Assembly: GCA_007123775.1 (NCBI GenBank)
Contig: SLGK01000084.1
Location: forward strand, 1 to 44,322
Direction of reading: 5' to 3'
DNA from: Anaerolineae bacterium
Lineage (GTDB): Bacteria; Chloroflexota; Anaerolineae; Promineifilales; Promineifilaceae
DNA: 44,322 nucleotides
The translations under genes and the position numbers were made by a program. This document shows positions 24,215 through 32,437 of this stretch, piece by piece (the first letter of the stretch is position 1; the number at the start of each line of letters is the position of its first letter). Under the pieces are notes generated by a model. That model was not told the origin of the DNA. It made no database searches and saw only the letters and a program-made list of their open reading frames with translations.

Positions 24215-26007
24215 TGGCCAACCGATCCAATAATCGCCGTTCCAAATCAAAGAGGCCATCACGGCAATGGCGGCGCATGGATCTGCATCTCCACACGCCC
24301 GGCTCCGACGACTATCAAGACCCTAACGCCTCTTATTTGGATATTTTGCGTCAGGCCGAAATTCGCGGGCTGGACATTGTTGCTTTTACCGACCACAACA
24401 CGGTGGCCGGATTTGCCGCAATGAAAGAGGAGATTAAGCAACTGCTCTGGTTAGAACAGCTCGGCCGTATCGAACTAGAAGAAAAGCGCACACTCGAAGA
24501 ATACCGTCGTCTATTAGACAAGATTTTGGTTTTGCCCGGTTTCGAATTTACAGCCACATTTGGCTTTCACATTCTCGGTATTTTTCCGTCGGAGACCCCG
24601 ATCAATGTCCTGGAACATTTGCTATTAACCCTGAATGTCCCCCAAGACAAACTCCGCGTTGGCAGTTCGACGGTTGGCTCAACCAGTGATGCCTTACGCG
24701 CTTACCAGGTCATCAACGAAGCAGGCGGTATCGTGATTGCGGCCCACGCCAATTCGAGCAATGGGGTAGCTATGCGCGGCCTCAATTTTGGCGGCCAGAC
24801 CCGTATTGCTTACACGCAGGACCCCAATCTGCACGTTCTGGAAGTCACCGACCTGGAGAAACGAGGCCGCTACACCACCCGCCGCTTTTTTGACGGTTCC
24901 AAACCAGAGTATCCGCGCCCCATGCGTTGTATTCAAGGATCAGATGCCCACCGCATCATCCGTGAGTCGCCCCACTCTAAGAATTTAGGGGTAGGTGACC
25001 GCATTACCGAAATATTACTGAGTGAAGTCAGTTTTGACGCCATAGCAACCGTTCTGAAAGGGAATGATTTCTCGCTGACACGGCCGTATCGTGGTCCTGC
25101 CAAACCGGTTGATTTTGTCCAACTGGCGCGTGAAGAAGGGGAGTCTATTGTGCAATCCTTCCACGCCCGTATGACGCAGCGGGGCGGCTACCTGGACGCT
25201 ATTTTGCGCGACGTGTGCGCCATGTCTAACACGAATGGGGGCACTATTTATGTCGGTGTGTCACCCAACGCCGATGAGCAGCCGGTGGGGGTGCGTGATC
25301 CCAAAAAGGTTATTGAGCAGTTAAGCAATACCATCGACAGCCGCATCACGCCAGAGCCGGACATCACGATAGACAGCCTGCCCTCACAGAATAAGCAGGT
25401 GGTGCGCATTACGGTGCAGCCTGGCCCAGATTTGCCCTATGCCATCGACGAAAACCGCATCTATATACGGGATGAGACGGAGACGAATACGGCCGTTCGT
25501 GACGAAATAGTGCGGCTGGTACAGCGCAGCCTCAAAGAAGAGGGTGAACGGGATGTGATCACCGTGCCCCGGCTGCCCCAGACCAACGTTACCGCGGTGG
25601 GCCTACCGCCAGCAGTTGATCTGACTGAACTCAGCAACAACGGTCGCGGTGGCCCGGTTGATCCGCCCCGGACCGGAGTTGAAATCGTCAACAGCGAAAA
25701 CCGCCAGGGAACGATCTATCACACCGTGCGCGACCTGCGAAACGGCAACCTGATTAACAACGTCACCCGCTCCTCAGCCCGCAAGCTGTGGCGCTACGCC
25801 ATCACCAAAGTCGAAGAAGGGTTCCCCAATCCGAACGAAATCGAATGGCACAACGACCTGGCCGTTCTGGACGTTCGCAAAAAACATGAGCATGTTTGGT
25901 ACGACCTGGCCATGCGCGAAGGGGATAATGTACACGTCTACTTTGGCGTCACCGATAGCGGCCTGAACGACAAGTGGATGGAGTTAGTAGAGAAACATGG
26001 TACGTAG
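24214..26007 (+). CDS. PHP-domain phosphoesterase fused to an AlbA_2 domain
   Basis: The 597-residue protein begins with a PHP metal-dependent phosphoesterase domain (residues 20-285). Its metal ligands are visible: DLHLHT (His25, His27), FTDHN (Asp60, His61), PGFEFTA (Glu111), IAAHAN (His178) and QGSDAHR (Asp244, His246). The middle (about 309-440) is an AlbA_2/Schlafen-type domain, with ESIVQSFHA, then [20 protein letters not shown] and [13 protein letters not shown]. The last 100 residues form an unrecognised domain rich in aromatic and charged residues. Such proteins may cleave phosphoesters or nucleotides and bind nucleic acid or ATP; the true role is unknown. It is coupled to the receiver gene. 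Its stop TAG lies in a repeat word (ACGTAGTG). Confidence 0.85.
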   Translation: MANRSNNRRSKSKRPSRQWRRMDLHLHTPGSDDYQDPNASYLDILRQAEIRGLDIVAFTDHNTVAGFAAMKEEIKQLLWLEQLGRIELEEKRTLEEYRRLLDKILVLPGFEFTATFGFHILGIFPSETPINVLEHLLLTLNVPQDKLRVGSSTVGSTSDALRAYQVINEAGGIVIAAHANSSNGVAMRGLNFGGQTRIAYTQDPNLHVLEVTDLEKRGRYTTRRFFDGSKPEYPRPMRCIQGSDAHRIIRESPHSKNLGVGDRITEILLSEVSFDAIATVLKGNDFSLTRPYRGPAKPVDFVQLAREEGESIVQSFHARMTQRGGYLDAILRDVCAMSNTNGGTIYVGVSPNADEQPVGVRDPKKVIEQLSNTIDSRITPEPDITIDSLPSQNKQVVRITVQPGPDLPYAIDENRIYIRDETETNTAVRDEIVRLVQRSLKEEGERDVITVPRLPQTNVTAVGLPPAVDLTELSNNGRGGPVDPPRTGVEIVNSENRQGTIYHTVRDLRNGNLINNVTRSSARKLWRYAITKVEEGFPNPNEIEWHNDLAVLDVRKKHEHVWYDLAMREGDNVHVYFGVTDSGLNDKWMELVEKHGT

Positions 26008-26047
26008 TGGATAGGGCGACGTGCCTTATAACGCACTACGCACTACG
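26003..26047. repeat. Degenerate hairpin of GTAGTGCGTA words at the PHP gene stop
   Basis: CGTAGTG (26003-26009) faces two copies of CACTACG at 26034-26047. The stop TAG (26005-26007) lies inside the left word. The moaB start is 11 bases beyond. It is a weaker member of the family at 1172-1219. Confidence 0.55.
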
Positions 26048-26058
26048 CGATACGCACA

Positions 26059-26556
26059 ATGAACATCGGTATTTTAGTCACCAGCGACCGGGCCGCCAGC
26101 GGCGAGTATGAAGATCGCAGCGGTCCGTTGCTGCGTCAGATTCTACACGCCAATGCGCCCTGGGAAATAACTCATTATGCCGTTGTGCCAGACGACATGG
26201 CAACGATTGCGGCTACCCTGGTAGACTGGTGTGAGGCAAATGTCAACCTGATTTTTACCAGTGGCGGCACTGGCTTTGCGCCGCGTGATGTAACCCCAGA
26301 GGCAACGCGGCAGGTCATCGAACGAGAGGCACCCGGACTGGTAGAAGCCGTTCGTGCAGACAGCCTGCGCCTCACGCAACACGCCATGCTCTCCCGTGCT
26401 GTGGCTGGCATTCGAGGCCAAACGCTGATCATCAATCTACCCGGCAGCCCTAAAGCCATCCGTGAAAACTTGCAGGTGTTACTGCCTGTACTCCCGCACG
26501 CGCTGGACCTGCTCCTAGAGCGGTCGGGCACCGAAACACAACACCGCATCGTCTAG
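26059..26556 (+). CDS. MogA/MoaB-family molybdopterin adenylyltransferase
   Basis: This 165-residue cytoplasmic protein has the MoCF-binding fold. It shows GILVTSDRAASGEYEDRSG at the N-terminus, the molybdopterin-binding FTSGGTGFAPRDVTPEAT (about residues 70-90), and INLPGSPKA near residue 130. MogA activates molybdopterin with ATP before molybdenum insertion. MoaB-type proteins look alike, so I leave the symbol open. No other molybdenum cofactor gene is in the window. No clear ribosome site precedes the ATG; the upstream 50 bases are repeat words. A terminator follows at 26560-26592. Confidence 0.92.
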   Translation: MNIGILVTSDRAASGEYEDRSGPLLRQILHANAPWEITHYAVVPDDMATIAATLVDWCEANVNLIFTSGGTGFAPRDVTPEATRQVIEREAPGLVEAVRADSLRLTQHAMLSRAVAGIRGQTLIINLPGSPKAIRENLQVLLPVLPHALDLLLERSGTETQHRIV

Positions 26557-26559
26557 CCC

Positions 26560-26592
26560 AAACCGGCGCAATCTGACAAATCACGCCGGTTT
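26560..26592. terminator. Bidirectional terminator between moaB/mogA and surE
   Basis: AAACCGGCG (26560-26568) pairs perfectly with CGCCGGTTT (26584-26592) around a 15-base loop. It sits between convergent genes, four bases past one stop and four before the other, and carries short A/T runs on both sides. Confidence 0.65.
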
Positions 26593-26596
26593 CTGA

Positions 26597-27418
26597 TCAG
26601 CGCCAAGCCGGGGATTGGGGTAGCGTGCTGTTGGCCGATAAGCTCAGCGCCTCACGCCAATTCCAGCGTGCCAGCCCTAGCAGGGCCGGGTGGGCCGTCA
26701 TATTGAGGTGCAGCGGCGTAACTGAGACGTAACCATTGGCCACTGCGCCAATATCGGTGCCATTTTCCACGACGCCGCTGGGCGCATCACCGCCAATCCA
26801 GTAATAGGCGTTGCCGCGTGGGTCTTGCCGCTGTTCTAGCCGGTCCCGATAGACGCGCATCCCTTGTCGCGTAGGGCGGATACCCTTAATCGCCTCAGCG
26901 GGAAGGGCTGGCACATTCACATTGAGAAGAACCCCCTGCGGCAGACCACGCTCAATCACGTTACGCACGATGAACCGGGCCACGCGAGCAGCCACGCCAA
27001 AGTCAAGCTCCATTTCAGCCCGGCGACCGCCATCAAGCGACACGGCAATGCCGGGAACGCCCCAGATGATGCTTTCCATAACGGCCGTTACCGTCCCGGA
27101 GTACGTGACATCATGCCCCATATTGGCCATTGGGTTAATGCCAGACACAACCAGGTCCACTTTCTTAGACAGCAGCCCCATTACGGCCATAGCCACACAG
27201 TCAGAAGGCGCACCATCGCTGGTTAACGCTGTTGTGCCGTCGGCCAGGCGCACCTCACGCACCCGCAGCGGCCGGTTCAACGTCTTGACATGACCACAGC
27301 CAGACCAGTTGCGATCAGGGGCCACCACGCTGACCTGGCCACACTGTCTCATAACGCTCGCCAGAGCCAGCAGGCCCGGCGCATGGACACCATCATCGTT
27401 CGTTACTAGAATGTGCAT
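26597..27418 (-). CDS. surE: 5'/3'-nucleotidase SurE
   Basis: This 273-residue enzyme dephosphorylates nucleoside monophosphates and short polyphosphates, using a divalent metal. The N-terminal MHILVTNDDGVHAPGL holds the metal-binding Asp pair. RNWSGCGHVKTLNRPLR stands where other SurE proteins have a Ser, and SGINPMANMGHDVTYSGTV supplies the conserved Asn. The start at 27418 has AAGGAC at the right spacing; an ATG at 27436 would add six residues. A hairpin lies in the leader at 27450-27472. SurE is often linked to stationary-phase survival, though in this window it has no pcm neighbour. Confidence 0.95.
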   Translation of the reverse strand: MHILVTNDDGVHAPGLLALASVMRQCGQVSVVAPDRNWSGCGHVKTLNRPLRVREVRLADGTTALTSDGAPSDCVAMAVMGLLSKKVDLVVSGINPMANMGHDVTYSGTVTAVMESIIWGVPGIAVSLDGGRRAEMELDFGVAARVARFIVRNVIERGLPQGVLLNVNVPALPAEAIKGIRPTRQGMRVYRDRLEQRQDPRGNAYYWIGGDAPSGVVENGTDIGAVANGYVSVTPLHLNMTAHPALLGLARWNWREALSLSANSTLPQSPAWR

Positions 27419-27449
27419 ACGTTTGTCCTTGTTCATATTATCACAACGA

Positions 27450-27472
27450 AGGCCGGGCATTTAGCCCGGCCT
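27450..27472. other. GC-rich hairpin in the surE/rlmI divergent spacer
   Basis: AGGCCGGGC (27450-27458) pairs with GCCCGGCCT (27464-27472) around a five-base ATTTA loop. It lies 31 bases upstream of surE on the minus strand and 157 bases upstream of the methyltransferase. The rest of the 211-base spacer shows no gene, but contains an AACGGCCGTT (27575-27584) and a short word shared with the glgP leader (27534-27549). Confidence 0.55.
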
Positions 27473-27629
27473 CGTCGGAAGGGGAGAAGAAAGACAGACA
27501 AATGAAGAGAAAACTGTACCTGAGGAGGATGTCTGCTTCCCGTAGATGTACTTTTAGTATAAGATGGCTTTGTTAACGGCCGTTTAACCGGACGTTACCG
27601 TTTGGCTAAGAAACGATAAACTTCTAATT

Positions 27630-28841
27630 ATGGACATACCCACCGCGACACTCACGCTCAAAAAAGGGCGGCACAAGCCCGTTTTGAACCGCCACCCCTG
27701 GGTCTTCTCTGGCGCTATTCAAGCAGTTGAGGGAGAGCCATCGCCAGGCGATCTGGTAAACATTACTGACCAGGGCCACAATTTTCTGGCCCGCGCCTAC
27801 TACAATCCCCACTCCCAAATTCAGGCCCGAATTTTAAGCTGGGCTGCTGGCGAGGCGGTTGATGATGCTTTTTGGCGACGACGGATAGAACGGGCCATAA
27901 ACGGCCGTGTCACCCTGGCTTTGCAGCCTCATACCACCGCCTACCGGCTGATCAACGCCGAGGCTGACGGCCTGCCTGGCCTCGTCGTCGACCAATACGG
28001 CGACTATCTGGTGATGCAGTGCCTCACGCTGGGCATTGATCGGCGCAAAGCGCAACTGGTGACTCTACTGGCCGACATCTGCCAACCGCGTGGCATCATC
28101 GAGCGTTCTGACGTAGACGTGCGACGCAAAGAGGGGCTGACGTCCAGTGATGGACTGCTGTGGGGCGAGGCTCCACCCGCCGAATACCTGATTCAGGAAA
28201 ATGGCCTGATCTTTGGCGTCGATCTGGCCCAGGGGCATAAAACCGGCTTCTACCTCGACCAGCGGGACAATCGCGCTCTAGTAGGGCAGCCCCACATCGT
28301 GGCCGGACAAACAGTACTCAATCTATTTGCCTACACGGGCGGATTTGCCGTCTATGCGGCCGCGGCCCAGGCCAGCCGTATTGTCAACGTAGACACCTCA
28401 GCCGATGCCCTGGCTCAGGCCGAGCGCAATATAGACCGCAACGGCTGGCAGCGGCCCCAGGATGAATATCTGGCAGGCGATGCGTTTGAAGTCCTGCGTT
28501 ACTATCGTGACGAAGGAAGTAGATTTGACGTAATTGTGCTGGACCCACCCAAATTTGCCCACAGCCGGCGAGATATTGATCAGGCGTGTCGAGGCTACAA
28601 GGATTTGAACTGGCTGGCATTGCGGCTGCTGCGGCCGGGTGGCTGGCTGGCTACCTTTTCCTGCTCTGGCTTGATTAGCGCGGACCTGTTCCAGAAAGTG
28701 CTGTTTGGCGCGGCCGTTGACGCCGGCCGTCACACCCAGATCATCCGTCCGCTGGGTCAGGCAGCCGATCACCCGATTGCGCTAACCTTTCCTGAATCAG
28801 CTTACCTGAAGGGATTCTTGTGCCGGACCTGGCCCTGGTGA
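27630..28841 (+). CDS. RlmI-type 23S rRNA (cytosine-5)-methyltransferase family protein
   Basis: The 403-residue protein is a class I SAM-dependent methyltransferase with an N-terminal PUA domain (about residues 3-80: VLNRHPWVFSGAIQAV, then ARAYYNPHSQIQARIL). A linking domain has INAEADGLPGLVVDQYGDYLV and KTGFYLDQRDNR. The SAM-binding core follows: LNLFAYTGGFAVYAA, VNVDTSADAL and VIVLDPPKFA (motif IV). Near the end, FSCSGLIS would hold the catalytic Cys. RlmI in E. coli modifies C1962 of 23S rRNA; the exact target here is inferred. No Shine-Dalgarno is visible. Confidence 0.92.
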   Translation: MDIPTATLTLKKGRHKPVLNRHPWVFSGAIQAVEGEPSPGDLVNITDQGHNFLARAYYNPHSQIQARILSWAAGEAVDDAFWRRRIERAINGRVTLALQPHTTAYRLINAEADGLPGLVVDQYGDYLVMQCLTLGIDRRKAQLVTLLADICQPRGIIERSDVDVRRKEGLTSSDGLLWGEAPPAEYLIQENGLIFGVDLAQGHKTGFYLDQRDNRALVGQPHIVAGQTVLNLFAYTGGFAVYAAAAQASRIVNVDTSADALAQAERNIDRNGWQRPQDEYLAGDAFEVLRYYRDEGSRFDVIVLDPPKFAHSRRDIDQACRGYKDLNWLALRLLRPGGWLATFSCSGLISADLFQKVLFGAAVDAGRHTQIIRPLGQAADHPIALTFPESAYLKGFLCRTWPW

Positions 28842-28869
28842 ACAGTTGCCGCGCCTGACGGTAAGACAG

Positions 28870-31800
28870 CTATCTACTATCAAACAAACTCATGTGCAAA
28901 TCATGCCAGCCAGGTGCAGTTTCCAGACTGGCCTGACGACGAGCAAAGGTAGCTTCCGCAGACGCGGTATCGGCCGTATCATGAGCCAGCGTGTACTCAC
29001 GCCAGGCTCGTAGCGTTCGCTCCGCCTGTTGCCGATAGCAGGGTATCTGAGGATTGGCCAGCTTAATTGTCTGCCAGCTTTGCCTGAAACAATCATCTAC
29101 ACTGACTGATTGTTCATCAACTTTGACCGTCGCCTTGTCGGCCTGAGCCAGTTGTAACCCACGTAGGGCCAATGCCAACAGCCGCCAGGCGGTGGCTATG
29201 GCCTGCTGCGAGTCACGTTTTTGCGCCAGCGCATATGCTTGCCGAGCCGTTTCCAGGGCCACTTCCGGTCGCTGCTGAGCCACGTAAATCTGAACGAGCA
29301 GGTCATAAGCCCGCAATTGGCCCCACCAATCCTCCATGCGATGTGCATTCGTGGTGCGGTTAAGCAGCCAGTCTAATCCCCTTTGGGCTTCATCAAACTG
29401 CTGTTTCTGCAGAAGCGCCCTGGAAAGGTAAAGCTGGTAGCGGACACGGCCGTATTCATCACCAGCCGACTGGGCCATTGTGACAGCACTTCGCAGATAA
29501 GCCACCGCGTCATCAACCTGGCCTCGCCTGAGCGCCAGCCGTCCCAGCGCCGCCTCCGTTTGGGCCAGCCCCAGCAAATTGTCTTCCTGGCGATATAGAG
29601 CCAGCGCCTTATTCAGCGCATCGTGCGCCAGCGAAAACGACTCCGTGGCCCTGTACATGTCAGCCAGGACCAGATAACAGAGCGCACTAACTTGCTGACC
29701 ACTCTCAGTGGCCGTTACACACTGTTGCTCAAGCTGCTCACGCAGCGCCAGCGCATCTTCGGTCTTGAACTGAGCGTGATAGATCTGGCACAACAACCCT
29801 AGCGACAAGACCTGCACACGCGGCAGATCTGTCTTCTGGCTAACAGCCAGCGCGTTTTCGGCCAACGCCTGGGCCAGGGGTAGCTCACCCCGGTAGATAT
29901 GGGTCTGACTTTGCAGGAGGCTGGCCTGCACTTCCTGGACGTAATTGGTGATCAGGCGGGCCGCCTGCCGGCCCTGTTTGGCTGAGTCCAGCATCTCGTT
30001 GTACCTGGCCTGCTCCTGTTGTACGGTGGCCAGGCCAAGCCAGGCCTGAGCTTGCAAGCTTAGCTCACCATCCAGAGCGGCCGTGTATTGCAAGGTCAGG
30101 TAAAGCTGTGCCGCTTCAACCAGACGTAAGCGGCGCACCAGCAGTGGGCCCATATGCTCTTGCAGTCGCAGCAGCCAGGTGGTATGGCGCGGCTTGTCAG
30201 TTAACAACGATAGCGTCTTGCGATAATTGTCAACGGCCGCATCGAAATTAGACATCTCTTGCGCCCGGCGCCCGGCCAGTTCGTACAGCCCGGCGGCCCG
30301 TGTCTCTTTACCAGCTAACTCATAGTGGAAAGCAATCTGGCTGGCAAACTCAGCAACACGCTCGCCGGTCTGCTCAGAAAGCCAGTCCGCCACCTGCTTG
30401 TGATACAACGGCCGGTGACGCGGTGAAATGCTCTCATAGACAATTTGCCGCAGCAGATTGTGCTTAAACAGATAGGCTGTAGCACCGGCAAAGTTGGAAA
30501 CGGCTTGCTTGAAGATGAAACCCCGCTCAACCAACGTCTGCCAGACATCGTTTGTCTCCACAGCGGCAGACGGTTTGGTTAACGGTGTTTCGCTCATGGC
30601 CAGAACGGCCGTTTCCCAAAACGTGCGGCCCATAACCGACGCCCGCTGCAGCATCGTCTGCTCCCGGCTAGAGAGCTGTTCGAACCGGGCCGGCAACAGA
30701 TCGGCAAGCGTAGCTGGCACATCCCAGTCGGCAAACGCCTGCTCGCTGAGTTGTCCGCCAACGGCCGTTTCGGTAATCAAGCCTTTATCAAGCAACAGCT
30801 TAACCAGTTGTTCAATGAAAAGCGGGTTGCCATGTGCCCGGTCCACCAGCCAATCAACCAGTGGTTCTGAGGGCAGAGCCAACTGGTCTAAATGATGTCG
30901 GGCTACCTGGCGGCTGGCCTCATCGGCTAGGGGTGGCAAATCCAGACGGGTGTGGGGCAGACCCAGGTCATGAATGGCGTTGAGGTGAGGCCAGTGAGAC
31001 CAGCGCTCATAAAGGATGGGCTGGGCCAGGCAAATAACCAAAACAGGGGCATTGACCAATTGAGAAGCCACATAGGCCATTAGATGAATCGACTCTTCAT
31101 CTGCCAGGTGGACATCTTCCAGAAGGATGAGCGTCGCCGGACGCAGCAACAGCGTTTTTTCTACCAGTGCATCCCAAATTGTCAGAGCCTTTTCCCGCCG
31201 ATAACGCGCCTGCTGATCATCAGCGGGCAAATCGAGCTGGGCAACCTGAGGCAGTTCATCGACAACCGCCAGACCCAGCAGTTGACCCAATAGGTGAGCT
31301 TGCTGGTGCAGCGAATCCGACTCGTCTATCTGAACCCAGCGCAAACAGGAAGCCAGCTTGTCCAAAACCAGGACAGCCGGTTCGTTGTCCTGTATATGCA
31401 GGATGTTGGTGATCAGGTTACGCGCCAGAGCATAAGGAAACGGCCGTGTGCCCTGATCCACCTTAGCCTGCAAAAGCATCACGTCTGGCCAATGCTGCCT
31501 GACCCATTGGCCAAAATCATAAGCCACTCGTGACTTACCGCTGCCCGGCTCGCCAATGATGGTGACCACGTGCCCCTGCCCAACCGCACACGCTTCCAAC
31601 CGTTGCCGCAGCCGGGCCAAAATGTCGTCTCGGCCATAGAGAGGCGTTTCTACGGCGGGAATGTGCCAACCAGACTGGTCAGCCAGGCGCAGAGATAGCC
31701 CAAGTAGCCAGTAGGCTGAGCCAGTGTAAGGCTCGCTCAGCGTCAGCGCCTCAACCTTCACGCGATTGGCCACCAGCGCATAAGTTGCCTGAGTGAGATA

Positions 31801-32403
31801 GACACCCGCTTCAGTAACCGATTGTAGCAATTGCTGGACCAGGGCCACGCCTTCCCCCTCTAGCGTCTGTTGACCGTTGTCTCGTTGCTCCCCATAAACA
31901 GAACCGGTATGCAAGGCGATTGACAATGATAGCGGCGGCAGACTATCCGGCTGGCTGGCAGAGGCTAGAGGCAGGCCAGACAAATCGCCCTCCTGATCAA
32001 AGAAGAGGCGAGCGTCAGCCTGTATGGCCAGGGCCGCCCGTACCGCCCGTAACGGATCATCGCGATGGGTGCTGGTCAGACCAAAAACGGCCGTTAATTG
32101 GCGGGCCGTCGTTTGGGCAACGATTCCCCCTTCTTGTTTGACAATGCCGCGCAGCCGCTGCCAATACTCGTTGAGTAGCAGAGAGAGGTCGTCGATTGGC
32201 TCAGCCTCAGACAATTGCTCCGGGCCATTGCCCTGAACCACCAAAACGGTAGCGACCGTGGGCTGCGCTGTTAAATCGGTGTTTGCGTCGGCCAGCATAT
32301 CATCCAGAGCAGCCACCGTTACGGCGACAACATCATGCCCCAGCAGTTCACGCTGGGCTGCCAGGACACGAATAGCTTCATCAATTTTTTGCTGATGGTT
32401 CAT
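28870..32403 (-). CDS. Large signalling ATPase: degenerate cyclase domain, AAA/NB-ARC-like NTPase, TPR arm
   Basis: This 1177-residue protein resembles the adenylate-cyclase-plus-AAA-plus-TPR proteins abundant in Chloroflexota. A short N-terminal helix (IRVLAAQRELLGHDVVAVTVAALDDML) is shared with the upstream paralogue. Residues 50-215 look like a cyclase homology domain, but the metal-binding Asp of the usual FxDI start is absent (VLVVQGNG instead), so it is probably inactive or a sensor. The NTPase follows, with GRDDILARL, Walker A GEPGSGKS (284-291) and Walker B-like LILLEDVHLADEES. The C-terminal half (about 690-1140) is TPR repeats. It likely integrates signals, though no partner is known. 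It lies 34 bases after the paralogue. Confidence 0.85.
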   Translation of the reverse strand: MNHQQKIDEAIRVLAAQRELLGHDVVAVTVAALDDMLADANTDLTAQPTVATVLVVQGNGPEQLSEAEPIDDLSLLLNEYWQRLRGIVKQEGGIVAQTTARQLTAVFGLTSTHRDDPLRAVRAALAIQADARLFFDQEGDLSGLPLASASQPDSLPPLSLSIALHTGSVYGEQRDNGQQTLEGEGVALVQQLLQSVTEAGVYLTQATYALVANRVKVEALTLSEPYTGSAYWLLGLSLRLADQSGWHIPAVETPLYGRDDILARLRQRLEACAVGQGHVVTIIGEPGSGKSRVAYDFGQWVRQHWPDVMLLQAKVDQGTRPFPYALARNLITNILHIQDNEPAVLVLDKLASCLRWVQIDESDSLHQQAHLLGQLLGLAVVDELPQVAQLDLPADDQQARYRREKALTIWDALVEKTLLLRPATLILLEDVHLADEESIHLMAYVASQLVNAPVLVICLAQPILYERWSHWPHLNAIHDLGLPHTRLDLPPLADEASRQVARHHLDQLALPSEPLVDWLVDRAHGNPLFIEQLVKLLLDKGLITETAVGGQLSEQAFADWDVPATLADLLPARFEQLSSREQTMLQRASVMGRTFWETAVLAMSETPLTKPSAAVETNDVWQTLVERGFIFKQAVSNFAGATAYLFKHNLLRQIVYESISPRHRPLYHKQVADWLSEQTGERVAEFASQIAFHYELAGKETRAAGLYELAGRRAQEMSNFDAAVDNYRKTLSLLTDKPRHTTWLLRLQEHMGPLLVRRLRLVEAAQLYLTLQYTAALDGELSLQAQAWLGLATVQQEQARYNEMLDSAKQGRQAARLITNYVQEVQASLLQSQTHIYRGELPLAQALAENALAVSQKTDLPRVQVLSLGLLCQIYHAQFKTEDALALREQLEQQCVTATESGQQVSALCYLVLADMYRATESFSLAHDALNKALALYRQEDNLLGLAQTEAALGRLALRRGQVDDAVAYLRSAVTMAQSAGDEYGRVRYQLYLSRALLQKQQFDEAQRGLDWLLNRTTNAHRMEDWWGQLRAYDLLVQIYVAQQRPEVALETARQAYALAQKRDSQQAIATAWRLLALALRGLQLAQADKATVKVDEQSVSVDDCFRQSWQTIKLANPQIPCYRQQAERTLRAWREYTLAHDTADTASAEATFARRQASLETAPGWHDLHMSLFDSR

Positions 32404-32437
32404 TGACAATTCCGTAAAGACCGGTCAACCATTTTGT

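Noticed and set aside
27502-27576. A 24-codon frame in the surE/rlmI spacer
   Set aside because: It is short, arginine-rich and without a ribosome site of its own; only the shared 16-base word is of interest.
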